From assembly GCA_027306995.1 (NCBI GenBank), contig DAHUXS010000018.1, positions 1 to 64,000 of the forward strand: 64,000 bases of DNA, given 5' to 3'. The notes below the pieces were generated by a model. The model worked only from the letters and a program-made list of their open reading frames with translations. It did no database searches and had not been told where the DNA came from. This DNA is from Lysobacter sp. (GTDB taxonomy: Bacteria; Pseudomonadota; Gammaproteobacteria; Xanthomonadales; Xanthomonadaceae). Positions 27,168 through 33,509 of this stretch are shown piece by piece. Position 1 is the stretch's first letter; the number at the start of each line of letters is the position of its first letter. Made by a program: the position numbers and the translations under genes.

Positions 27168-27541
27168 GCGCCCACCATTGCGGCTGCGAGTTCGGTTCGA
27201 TGGTCGTCAGACTCACGACGCAGGCGGTCGCACTCTCCCTCCCACGCAGCTTCGGCGCGGGTTTCCAGTTCGGCATTGATCGTCGCTGCGCGAGCCTTCG
27301 CCAGCTGGTACAGGCGTGTCAGAACGTCCGTGGATGCGATCTTGTCGGGATCGGTTCCATGTAGGTCATACAGCGCCAGCGACAGATCGGTGTAGTGGCT
27401 TTCGTCCTGTGTGCCGTCCGTGTAGTCGGCAGCGGCGCGGATGTTGGCCGGATCGGCCTTGAACGCGTCGATGAACTCGCCGTAGGCGTCATCGGAATCG
27501 GAAAAACGGATTCCGGTGCCTGTCGTTGCTGCCTGAGCCAT
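27164..27541 (-). CDS. First gene of the leftward early operon, unknown function
   Basis: 125 residues from ATG 27541; GGAGAAAG precedes it at 5-7 nt. Acidic and helical (DAYGEFIDAFKADPANIRAA, ARAATINAELETRAEAAW). It lies directly behind the operator-promoter region at 27589-27629, so it is the first early protein made from that promoter; its position matches that of lambda N but no Arg-rich antiterminator motif is seen. In-frame ATGs at 27559 and 27598 are unlikely because they extend into the promoter. Confidence 0.6.
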   Translation of the reverse strand: MAQAATTGTGIRFSDSDDAYGEFIDAFKADPANIRAAADYTDGTQDESHYTDLSLALYDLHGTDPDKIASTDVLTRLYQLAKARAATINAELETRAEAAWEGECDRLRRESDDHRTELAAAMVGA

Positions 27542-27588
27542 CTTCTTTCTCCGGTCCATCGCCGGGTGAGTCCCGGCGGCTGAGGAGA

Positions 27589-27629
27589 AAATTACCAAAC
27601 GGTAAATTATTGGTCAATACCAAATAGTA
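27589..27629 (-). promoter_or_regulatory. Leftward early promoter with two operators (PL/OL-like)
   Basis: On the minus strand TTGACC (27612-27617), 17-bp spacer, TAATTT (27589-27594). Two operator-like sites overlap it: TACCAAACGGTA at 27593-27604 (covers the -10) and TACCAAATAGTA at 27618-27629 (abuts the -35). Both share the form TACC-N4-GGTA with the sites at 28854-28904, so the CI-like repressor would block this promoter directly. Confidence 0.75.
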
Positions 27630-27683
27630 AATTTTCCGACGAACGGTATTACTACCTTCTACCTAGTTGGTTTTCATGTGGCC

Positions 27684-27708
27684 GGCTTACCTAGCTTCTA
27701 GGTAAGCC
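27684..27708 (-). terminator. Strong hairpin at the end of the repressor operon
   Basis: Perfect 11-bp stem (GGCTTACCTAG / CTAGGTAAGCC) with a 3-nt loop, overlapping the stop codon of the secreted protein gene. There is no good T-tract on either strand, so terminator function is inferred from strength and position at the operon boundary. Confidence 0.45.
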
Positions 27709-28037
27709 TGAGTTAGAGAAGGGCGGAATTTGGCCTCAAAAATCTGAATAATCTTTTCCGCATCTATTTTCGGATCGTTGGTGATCCCGCCGTTCACGAT
27801 CTCGCCTGCCACGATGTCGTAGAGCAGCTTCTTACGCGAAGCTTCGCATGCACCTCGCGCACCATCCATCGCTTCGGTAAATGATTGAGCTTTTCTAGCG
27901 TACCGAGCAACACTCATTTTGAGGCAGTTGTAGTAAGGCAGCGCAACCGAAGTTTGAGTGGGTACGCCGGGTGCAGATTGCGCGCTCGCGGAAATCGAAA
28001 GCGCGCAGAGAATCGCTGCGACGATAATGGTTTTCAT
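27687..28037 (-). CDS. Secreted protein in the lysogeny operon, unknown function
   Basis: 116 residues from ATG 28037. A Sec signal peptide is clear (MKTIIVAAILCALSISASAQ, cleavage near SASA-QSA). The mature part has two cysteines (YYNCLKMSVARYARKAQSF, GARGACEASRKKL) and is helical. It is third in the repressor operon and so should be expressed in the lysogen. A periplasmic protein made by a silent prophage is a candidate for superinfection exclusion or another lysogenic trait. The start at 28103 would lack the signal peptide. Confidence 0.65.
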   Translation of the reverse strand: MKTIIVAAILCALSISASAQSAPGVPTQTSVALPYYNCLKMSVARYARKAQSFTEAMDGARGACEASRKKLLYDIVAGEIVNGGITNDPKIDAEKIIQIFEAKFRPSLTQAYLEAR

Positions 28038-28041
28038 TCCG

Positions 28042-28389
28042 CTATATTCCTGGCCGCAATAATCCGGCATCTTCAAACGTAACATCGTTCGCGATGCAAT
28101 CAAGCGCTCTATTAAGGTCGTCGTGAAGCGAAATTAGCTCATCATCATTTAGGTTATCGATCTCGCCTTTCCCAAGCGTTGCGCGATTGATAATCAAATC
28201 AACGCCATTTCGTTTGTAGTAGCGCCTAATGCTGCGAATCAGTCTCAAATGCGATTCTCGCGTCACAGAATCCATTGCAGGCGGCGTCTTTATACCCCCT
28301 ACGATTCTCAACTTTGGTTGAGGCGGAGCATTCCCCAGCTCAATCGCAATCAACCTAGCCAACCCCTGCAATCTTTCTAAGTCTCCCAT
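28042..28389 (-). CDS. Hypothetical protein downstream of the repressor
   Basis: 115 residues from ATG 28389, which follows a very strong GGAGGACG ribosome site inside the end of the repressor gene (35-bp overlap). Basic centre (ESHLRLIRSIRRYYKRNGVD), acidic C-terminus (NLNDDELISLHDDLNRALDC). No family recognised. Lower GC than the structural genes. Confidence 0.6.
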   Translation of the reverse strand: MGDLERLQGLARLIAIELGNAPPQPKLRIVGGIKTPPAMDSVTRESHLRLIRSIRRYYKRNGVDLIINRATLGKGEIDNLNDDELISLHDDLNRALDCIANDVTFEDAGLLRPGI

Positions 28390-28837
28390 CTTCGTCCTCC
28401 AGCATTTTCCCAAATCTCAGAGCCATCGTTACCGCATTAGGCTTTTCGGTAATCAATAGATATTCGTAAACAGCCGCAGCTACCAATGACACCGACTCCA
28501 GGGTGAAGGCGCGCTGGTAATTTGATTCAAGCTGTCTTACGAAAGCGATGGCGGATGCTAGTTTCTCGGGGTCCAGTCGCTCAGGTTGCGATTGATTTTG
28601 TGATGACTGATCGGATAGAGGATTAACAAGATAGCCGGCAGGCATTTTTGCCTGGCTCTCCAAATTAGCGGCACGAGCCTCACCGAATGACTTGTTCCTT
28701 AGTAAGCCGGAAAGCTCCCCTTGATTGATTCCTGTCGCCCTAACGAAGTCCGCTTTGGAGTCGTTGAAATGGGTGGCAATCCACTCCCTGAGTCGAGCGC
28801 GACGAGCGGAAACAATGGCGGAATTTGGGGCATTCAT
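28355..28837 (-). CDS. CI-like repressor without a peptidase domain
   Basis: 160 residues. The N-terminal helix-turn-helix region reads KADFVRATGINQGELSGLLR, typical of phage repressors. The C-terminal part (LASAIAFVRQLESNYQRAFT, VAAAVYEYLLITEKPNAVTM) is helical, probably for dimerisation; the LexA/CI S24 peptidase with its Ala-Gly cleavage site and Ser-Lys pair is absent. RecA-driven self-cleavage is therefore not expected. Divergent from the Cro-like gene across three operator sites, the classic switch layout. Confidence 0.82.
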   Translation of the reverse strand: MNAPNSAIVSARRARLREWIATHFNDSKADFVRATGINQGELSGLLRNKSFGEARAANLESQAKMPAGYLVNPLSDQSSQNQSQPERLDPEKLASAIAFVRQLESNYQRAFTLESVSLVAAAVYEYLLITEKPNAVTMALRFGKMLEDEDGRLRKIAGVG

Positions 28838-28853
28838 CCCAAAGAGTGTCCTA

Positions 28854-28908
28854 TACCCAAAGGTAAATGACCAAAGAGTATTGACTTGACATTACCAAAT
28901 GGTATTAT
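28854..28908 (+). promoter_or_regulatory. Rightward early promoter with three operators (PR/OR-like)
   Basis: Operators TACCCAAAGGTA (28854-28865), GACCAAAGAGTA (28869-28880) and TACCAAATGGTA (28893-28904). Promoter TTGACT (28881-28886), 16-bp spacer, TATTAT (28903-28908); the third site fills the spacer and touches the -10. The predicted transcription start falls at about 28915, on the ATG of the Cro-like gene. The divergent repressor promoter probably uses the first two sites. Confidence 0.75.
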
Positions 28909-28914
28909 CGGGCG

Positions 28915-29148
28915 ATGGACGAACTTCGTGAATACCTCACAACGCTCACGCCAGAGCAGCAGGCGAAATACGCCGTCCGGGCAGGAACCACTATCGGCTA
29001 TCTCCGAAAGGCATTGAGTCTCCGGCAACGTTTCGACGCGGCACTGGCAAGGCGGCTCGACGAGGAGAGCGCCGGAGCAGTACCCCGTCACGGGTTGCGC
29101 CCTGATGTGTTTGATCCGCCAGCCAAGAAGCGCCGGAAGGTCGCATGA
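28915..29148 (+). CDS. Cro/YdaS-like small repressor
   Basis: 77 residues. N-terminal helix-turn-helix of YdaS/Cro type (MDELREYLTTLTPEQQAKYA, GTTIGYLRKALSLRQRF) and a basic tail (PPAKKRRKVA). No Shine-Dalgarno precedes the ATG and the predicted start of transcription is at or within two bases of it, so the message may be leaderless. It would repress the lysogeny promoter and start the lytic programme. Confidence 0.8.
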   Translation: MDELREYLTTLTPEQQAKYAVRAGTTIGYLRKALSLRQRFDAALARRLDEESAGAVPRHGLRPDVFDPPAKKRRKVA

Positions 29149-29151
29149 GTC

Positions 29152-29361
29152 ATGGCCGACCTCGACAAAGACATCCGAACAAAGGTTGATGCGGACACGC
29201 ACGCCGTCTTCTCCGCACTGTCGCAATTGACGGGCGACGACATCGCCGCGTTGACGCGGCGTGTGTTGACTGAATTTGCAGCGAAAGAAATCCATCGTGG
29301 TCGCACCGTACTTGCTGCGGTGCGGGATTACGAGGGAATAAATGGGAGCGCGAGGGAATGA
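29152..29361 (+). CDS. Small early protein, unknown function
   Basis: 69 residues. The pattern RTKVDADTHAVFSALSQLTG, ALTRRVLTEFAAKEI resembles a ribbon-helix-helix or short helical DNA-binding protein, in the position where lambda has CII. That role is only suggested by position. Three bases separate it from the Cro-like stop; it overlaps the next gene by 4 bp. Confidence 0.55.
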   Translation: MADLDKDIRTKVDADTHAVFSALSQLTGDDIAALTRRVLTEFAAKEIHRGRTVLAAVRDYEGINGSARE

Positions 29362-29705
29362 GCGCGCAACCGAACCTGGATTTCACAGGTAAGCGTCGTT
29401 CGAATACGCCGTATTGGGCCACGACGCCTCTCACACGCGAGCAGATGGCGGGCGCAATAAAAGTTGCGGAACAACAGGAAGAAGTGGTCTTGGCGATATT
29501 CCGCGCGCATCGCGTAGCGAAGTCGCCATCACAGATTCACGCCATCGGAGAACAGGAGGGTCGCAAGTGGCTCCTGACAAGCGTGAGGCGTGCGATCACG
29601 AACCTGACAAACGCAGGCATTCTCGTTCATATGCGCGAACATCGTGACGGCCCTTATGGCCGGCCCGAGGGTTTGTGGGCGCTGCCTGGAGTCACGCAGG
29701 CATGA
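29358..29705 (+). CDS. Small early protein with winged-helix-like pattern
   Basis: 115 residues. N-terminal NTPYWATTPLTREQMAGAIK, then a helix-rich part ending in TSVRRAITNLTNAGILVHMR and a GPYGRPEGLWAL hairpin, which reads like a winged-helix domain (recognition helix then wing). Probably binds DNA; precise role unknown. Overlaps the O-like gene by ATGA. Confidence 0.55.
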   Translation: MSAQPNLDFTGKRRSNTPYWATTPLTREQMAGAIKVAEQQEEVVLAIFRAHRVAKSPSQIHAIGEQEGRKWLLTSVRRAITNLTNAGILVHMREHRDGPYGRPEGLWALPGVTQA

Positions 29706-30529
29706 GCATCATTCGCGGCCCGCGTCCGGAATCCAACTGGTACGCGCTCGACAAGCGCATCAGTGGCGATGAGCGATTGAGTTGGGCGGCTCGCGGCCTG
29801 CTCGTGTACCTGCTCGGGAAACCGGACAACTGGCGAGTCAGCGTGGATCACCTGCGCAAACAGACCGAGATAGCGCGTGTTCGGACGGGGCGTGACGGCG
29901 TGTACGCACTGCTGGCAGAGCTTCACGAAGCCGGCTATGTCTCCACGTCGCGGGAGCGCCGAGAAGACGGAACGCTTGGTCCCGTCGATTACATCATCAG
30001 TGAGTCACCACTTCCGGCTCAGCCGGAACAGGACGTGCATCCACTTCCGGCTCAGCCAGATACGGCTCAGCCAGATACGGCTGAGACGACGCTAACAAAG
30101 ACTGATAGAGCAACAAAGACTGATTCCAGCAAAAAGGGCGCTGTCGCGCCTGAGCTGCCGGCGTGGCTCGATCCGACCACATGGGTCGATTGGCACGCCT
30201 ACCGAAACAGCCGCAAGGGCTGGACGCAGAAAGCACGCGAGTTGTCCCTGCGCACCCTGACCAAGCTCCGCGACGCCGGGCATGACCCGCGCGCCGTGAT
30301 CGAGCAATCCATCGAAAACGGTTGGGCGGGCCTGTTCCCCGTCCGAGGAGGAAGCAATGCAAGCGCTCGCAGACTGTCTGCCGCAGACCGAGTACAGGCC
30401 AACGCCGATCGCGCCCGCCGAGAGCGCGGAGAGCCAATCGAGGGGCAGGCTGTCAACGGCACTGGTCGAAACGCTATGGGTGCGGATGGCCGCGATCTAC
30501 GGCCACCGCTGGACGAGCGGGTTTGGTGA
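29702..30529 (+). CDS. O-like phage replication initiator
   Basis: 275 residues from ATG 29702 (ATGA overlap). N-terminal winged helix typical of phage replication O proteins: WYALDKRISGDERLSWAARG, LLVYLLGKPDNWRVSVDHLR. A Pro/Gln linker follows with the repeat PLPAQPEQDVH / PLPAQPDTAQ / PDTAE, then a C-terminal domain (WVDWHAYRNSRKGWTQKARE, VIEQSIENGWAGLFPV) of the kind found in DnaT/O proteins. It should bind the phage origin, often iterons within its own gene; the repeated ccacttccggctcagcc and agatacggctcagcc tracts around 30007-30080 are candidates. The P-like gene starts inside it. Confidence 0.8.
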   Translation: MSIIRGPRPESNWYALDKRISGDERLSWAARGLLVYLLGKPDNWRVSVDHLRKQTEIARVRTGRDGVYALLAELHEAGYVSTSRERREDGTLGPVDYIISESPLPAQPEQDVHPLPAQPDTAQPDTAETTLTKTDRATKTDSSKKGAVAPELPAWLDPTTWVDWHAYRNSRKGWTQKARELSLRTLTKLRDAGHDPRAVIEQSIENGWAGLFPVRGGSNASARRLSAADRVQANADRARRERGEPIEGQAVNGTGRNAMGADGRDLRPPLDERVW

Positions 30530-30980
30530 AGACCCGCAGGGTGTTACTGGCGATACATGGGCCGCTGGCCTATCCGGCCTGACAGGTCGCGATTTGGCGC
30601 GCGGGCTTGAGGCGTGTGTCGCGGCGAGCGACCCGTGGCCGCCAACGCTGCCCGAGTTCAGGGGGATGTGCCTGAGCATCCCAGCATTCGCGAGTGTCCG
30701 CGTGCAGTTGCAGCTCGGAAACCCATCGCCGTTCGCCCATCTGACATGGGGCTTTGTCGATTCGTACCGGTACCGAAACGCCACGTCTGAGCTCGCCGAC
30801 AAGATGCTGCGTGACGCCTACGAGTTCGCGCGCGAATACGTGATGCGCGGCGGCGACATTCCTGCGCCGCCCGAAAAGGCCATCGAGTCGAAGCCGCTTG
30901 CCTCGAAGCCCGCGAGCGCAAAGGTCGCTCGCGCCGCACTGAAAGACATCAAGAAAACCCTGAGCCACCCGGAGGAATAA
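30357..30980 (+). CDS. P-like replication protein (helicase loader)
   Basis: 207 residues. The core LWVRMAAIYGHRWTSGFGED, GDTWAAGLSGLTGRDLARGL, DPWPPTLPEFRGMCLSIP is the phage replication protein P signature. It would bring the host DnaB helicase to the O-bound origin. ATG 30357 follows GAGGAGG, an excellent ribosome site, and lies 173 bp inside the O-like gene in another frame, so the two genes genuinely overlap at length. Confidence 0.82.
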   Translation: MQALADCLPQTEYRPTPIAPAESAESQSRGRLSTALVETLWVRMAAIYGHRWTSGFGEDPQGVTGDTWAAGLSGLTGRDLARGLEACVAASDPWPPTLPEFRGMCLSIPAFASVRVQLQLGNPSPFAHLTWGFVDSYRYRNATSELADKMLRDAYEFAREYVMRGGDIPAPPEKAIESKPLASKPASAKVARAALKDIKKTLSHPEE

Positions 30981-31243
30981 TGGCAATCCAAGCAAAACCG
31001 CACACGGTCTACATCGGCACCGACAAGGTGCATGTCATGGGTCGTACGAAGCAAGGCGCAATTCGTGACGCTGTGAAGCATTACATCAGCACCCACGACA
31101 TCCGCTGCGAACTCATGACTGGCGACGAGTTGTATGCAGCCGGACAGGGGGGGGTTCAGATCATCGGGCACGACAAGTACGAACGAGTCGTCGATCCGAA
31201 TCAGCTGCCTCTCACAGGCGTGTCGGAGTCCGTCGAGCAGTGA
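30980..31243 (+). CDS. Small phage protein, unknown function
   Basis: 87 residues. KPHTVYIGTDKVHVMGRTKQ, AIRDAVKHYISTHDIRCELM: a compact alpha/beta protein. Contains an eight-base G run (31147-31154) coding for Gln-Gly-Gly-Val. Starts one base before the P-like stop ends and overlaps the next gene by GTGA. No family recognised. Confidence 0.6.
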   Translation: MAIQAKPHTVYIGTDKVHVMGRTKQGAIRDAVKHYISTHDIRCELMTGDELYAAGQGGVQIIGHDKYERVVDPNQLPLTGVSESVEQ

Positions 31244-31587
31244 ACCAGGAACTGCGCGACTTCGCGATCCGCGCCATCGGGTGCATCTATTGCCGGATGG
31301 ATGGCTATATCGCCATCCCGTGTGAGAAGCATCACCTGTTGACGACGGGGTTGCACGGCAATGGCAAACGCCGTGGCGAGAAGGCCACGGTCGGCTCTTG
31401 CCCTTGGCATCACCGAGGCATTGGTCGAGGTTTCTATGCAAACGGAAATCCGATGGGGCCGTCTTATGCGAAGGAGGCGCGCGCGTTCCGCAGTCAATAC
31501 GGCGACGACGATAAGGCGCTTTCCTACCAAGACGAACTTATCGAGAAGTGGGTGAAGGGCGAGATTACGGAGGTCTGCGGTGCCTAA
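31240..31587 (+). CDS. Ref-like recombination enhancement nuclease
   Basis: 115 residues from GTG 31240. A cysteine-histidine metal-binding HNH-like core is visible: GCIYCRMDGYIAIPCEKHHL, SCPWHHRGI, followed by GPSYAKEARAFRSQYGD. This matches the P1 Ref family, RecA-dependent nucleases that cut at displacement loops. It neighbours RusA, fitting a late recombination role. Slightly shorter than P1 Ref because the disordered N-terminal arm is missing. Confidence 0.72.
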   Translation: MNQELRDFAIRAIGCIYCRMDGYIAIPCEKHHLLTTGLHGNGKRRGEKATVGSCPWHHRGIGRGFYANGNPMGPSYAKEARAFRSQYGDDDKALSYQDELIEKWVKGEITEVCGA

Positions 31588-31933
31588 CTTGATCCTGCCG
31601 TGGCCGGCAAAGGGGCTGTCACTGAACGACCGAGTGCATTGGTCAGTACGCGCACGAGTCTTTAAGGCGTCCAAACAACTCGCTTGGAGAGAGGCCGTCA
31701 AAGCAAAGCTCGTGGTTCCAAGTGGAGCAGTGACACACGTATGGATCACCGCGTACGCACCAACCAGGAATTTCCCCGACAGGGACAACATCCAAACGCG
31801 GTGCAAGGCGTATCTCGACGGGATTGCGCTTGCACTCGGGGTCAACGACTCAACCTTCTATCCGCACACCGACATCAGCAAAACGCCAGTCAAGGGTGGC
31901 GCAATCCATATCCGACTCACAGGGACAGAATGA
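31580..31933 (+). CDS. rusA: RusA-like Holliday-junction resolvase
   Basis: 117 residues, GTG start. RusA signatures: LSLNDRVHWSVRARVFKASK, the catalytic acidic motif NFPDRDNIQTRCKAYLDGIA, and GVNDSTFYPHTDISK. Dimeric endonuclease that resolves four-way junctions formed during phage recombination. Overlaps its neighbours by 8 and 4 bp. Confidence 0.92.
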   Translation: MPNLILPWPAKGLSLNDRVHWSVRARVFKASKQLAWREAVKAKLVVPSGAVTHVWITAYAPTRNFPDRDNIQTRCKAYLDGIALALGVNDSTFYPHTDISKTPVKGGAIHIRLTGTE

Positions 31934-32424
31934 ACGAGCTGGAACTTGAGCGAGCATTGCAGGCGTGGGGCCGCGAGTATGGCGAGCGCCGTGAGTCCGA
32001 GTGGGACGAAGATGGCGAACAGTCGTTGATGGTTGGCGGCTCTGTTCACCCCATCGCGATTGCAATGGACTTTGCCGCAAGGGGCGACAAAAGCAACCCC
32101 GTTGCTTATCGTCGTCCGCGTGAGGCAGTGAAGGCGTGGCGCGATCCAGCATACGCGAAGGTAACGCGCAGCCCGAAGGGCGCAATGCTTGGCGCATTCT
32201 CGCGTCCGGTCGATCCTGTAGCAACGAGAGTCGAGGAGGCTGTCATGTCGCTCCAGCGCATCGACACGGCGCTTGGGATGGTTCTGAGATTCCAGTATTG
32301 CCGGCGCGGGACGCAGACCGAGAAGGCTGCATGGATGAGCGAACGGATACCCGTGACGCTCAGGACGTACCGCGATATGCTGGTGCGCGCACGGTGTTGG
32401 ATGCAAGGGAGACTGTCTGCGTGA
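31930..32424 (+). CDS. Possible late-gene antiterminator (Q-like position)
   Basis: 164 residues. The C-terminal part (RVEEAVMSLQRIDTALGMVL, RFQYCRRGTQTEKAAWMSER, LRTYRDMLVRARCWMQGRL) has the sigma-like helix-turn-helix pattern of some phage Q and late-regulator proteins. It follows RusA, the usual place for Q, and a promoter directly followed by a terminator lies 0.7 kb downstream. I could not match it to a named Q family, so this is an inference from pattern and position. Confidence 0.45.
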   Translation: MNELELERALQAWGREYGERRESEWDEDGEQSLMVGGSVHPIAIAMDFAARGDKSNPVAYRRPREAVKAWRDPAYAKVTRSPKGAMLGAFSRPVDPVATRVEEAVMSLQRIDTALGMVLRFQYCRRGTQTEKAAWMSERIPVTLRTYRDMLVRARCWMQGRLSA

Positions 32425-32663
32425 TCGGGTGGCAACCAATCGAAACTGCCCCGAAGGACGGAACAGACATCCTCGTTGCCTACGAATTTGCGTCAGTGTG
32501 GATCGCGCACATCGCATGGTATCGGTCGCGCGAAGGATGGGAAGACGACTGGAAGCCTGAGCATGAGGGGTGGTGGAGCTACATCGAAAACAGTGTTTCC
32601 CAGCACAAGCTGGAAGGTTTCAACGCCCCAACGCACTGGATGCCATTCAAGGAACCGACATGA
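32421..32663 (+). CDS. DUF551-like small phage protein
   Basis: 80 residues from GTG 32421 (GTGA overlap). The hallmark GWQPIETAPKDGTDILVAY ... APTHWMPFKEP is that of the DUF551-type phage domain, present in many prophages with no assigned role. Trp-rich (W-E-D-D-W, WWSYIE). Confidence 0.75.
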   Translation: MIGWQPIETAPKDGTDILVAYEFASVWIAHIAWYRSREGWEDDWKPEHEGWWSYIENSVSQHKLEGFNAPTHWMPFKEPT

Positions 32664-32884
32664 GCGACGAAAGTAAGCGCTACGGCAAGGAAACCCATAT
32701 TCCGTTGGAGATGCTGGCGCGCTTCATGCGAGAGGAGCGTGATCCCCTCGGTCCAGAAATATGGCTTGATCCGGGGATTGACGTTTTGATGGATCGCGTC
32801 GCTTCATGGGTCGGCAGGTACGGCGACGATGAGGCACAATCCCGGTTCTACTATGACGCCACCGGCATCCCGCCCGGTGGGTAG
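32660..32884 (+). CDS. Small phage protein, unknown function
   Basis: 74 residues from ATG 32660 (ATGA overlap). Hydrophilic, ends RFYYDATGIPPGG. No family recognised. Confidence 0.6.
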   Translation: MSDESKRYGKETHIPLEMLARFMREERDPLGPEIWLDPGIDVLMDRVASWVGRYGDDEAQSRFYYDATGIPPGG

Positions 32885-32893
32885 GGAGGGATC

Positions 32894-33112
32894 ATGAAGC
32901 TGCTCGCTGCGCTCGCGGTCATTGCCATTGCCGGCTGCACCACCACCAACTCGACAGCGAAGGGTCCGAACGGGAGGCCGCTGCACTACATTCGCAGCCC
33001 CAACCCGGCCAGCGCCTACAAGCAAGCGAGCGATCTGTGCCCGAATGGCTACAACATCATCAGCACCGATCAGCAGGGCTTGGTGGTGATCCTGACGGTC
33101 GAATGCAAGTAG
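32894..33112 (+). CDS. Small predicted lipoprotein
   Basis: 72 residues. Signal sequence MKLLAALAVIAIAGC with lipobox AIAGC, so the mature 58 residues start with a lipid-modified Cys. Two more cysteines (DLCPNGYNIIS, TVECK) may form a disulfide. Last gene before the late promoter; made early, in the envelope, which fits an exclusion or host-takeover role, but nothing in the sequence proves it. Confidence 0.65.
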   Translation: MKLLAALAVIAIAGCTTTNSTAKGPNGRPLHYIRSPNPASAYKQASDLCPNGYNIISTDQQGLVVILTVECK

Positions 33113-33116
33113 GGCA

Positions 33117-33145
33117 TTGACAGTTACGTAATCACCATGTAGATT
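33117..33145 (+). promoter_or_regulatory. Candidate late promoter (PR'-like)
   Basis: TTGACA (33117-33122), 17-bp spacer, TAGATT (33140-33145). Predicted transcription start about 33152, so a strong terminator follows after only about 20 nt, the arrangement used by Q-dependent late promoters. Confidence 0.6.
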
Positions 33146-33171
33146 TCAGGCAACATCCGAAAGTTGCCACA

Positions 33172-33202
33172 AAAACCCGGCCAAGCGCCGGGTTTGTTGT
33201 TT
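33172..33202 (+). terminator. Terminator in the late leader (tR'-like)
   Basis: Stem AAACCCGGC / GCCGGGTTT with a 5-nt loop and a T-rich tail (GTTGTTT). It lies between the late promoter and the endolysin, so late transcription must read through it. Confidence 0.8.
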
Positions 33203-33509
33203 CTGCGCTCCGGGCACCATGACCCGCATTGTCGAATCGCCGTGAGGCGGATCGGCGGGTGCCGTGTAGTCCCGCGATCCCAACACCTGAACGATCATCG
33301 TGACGATTCCCCGTCAGCCCTCCAGGCAGTCGGGATTCCAAACGGCTGCGCGATCCGCCGAAACCGCGCCGCGTCGATGTAACGGACAGTCCACCGGGGC
33401 GCAGAAAGAGCAAGCCCGACCGCGCCGGCAGCAATTGCCCGCGTCCTCTCGCCAGACCAAGCCATGCACACCGCTGGACCGCAGGCCGGGCACCCTACAC
33501 GAGACAGTC
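33203..33509 (+). other. Intergenic stretch before the lysis genes
   Basis: About 300 bp between the late terminator and the endolysin ATG. I see no frame with a ribosome site and protein-like composition, no tRNA, and no clear repeat. It may be the untranslated late leader. Confidence 0.5.

Noticed and set aside
27645..27656. GGTATTACTACC as a third operator at the leftward promoter
   Set aside because: Its arms are in the opposite order (GGTA...TACC), unlike the five TACC-N4-GGTA sites, and it does not touch the promoter.
32894..33112. Lipoprotein gene as the target of the DGR
   Set aside because: It has a lipobox, which would fit surface display, but no VR-like sequence is present.
33300..33509. 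N-terminal extension of the endolysin
   Set aside because: Arg/Pro/Thr-rich, no ribosome site, and no endolysin homology before ATG 33510.
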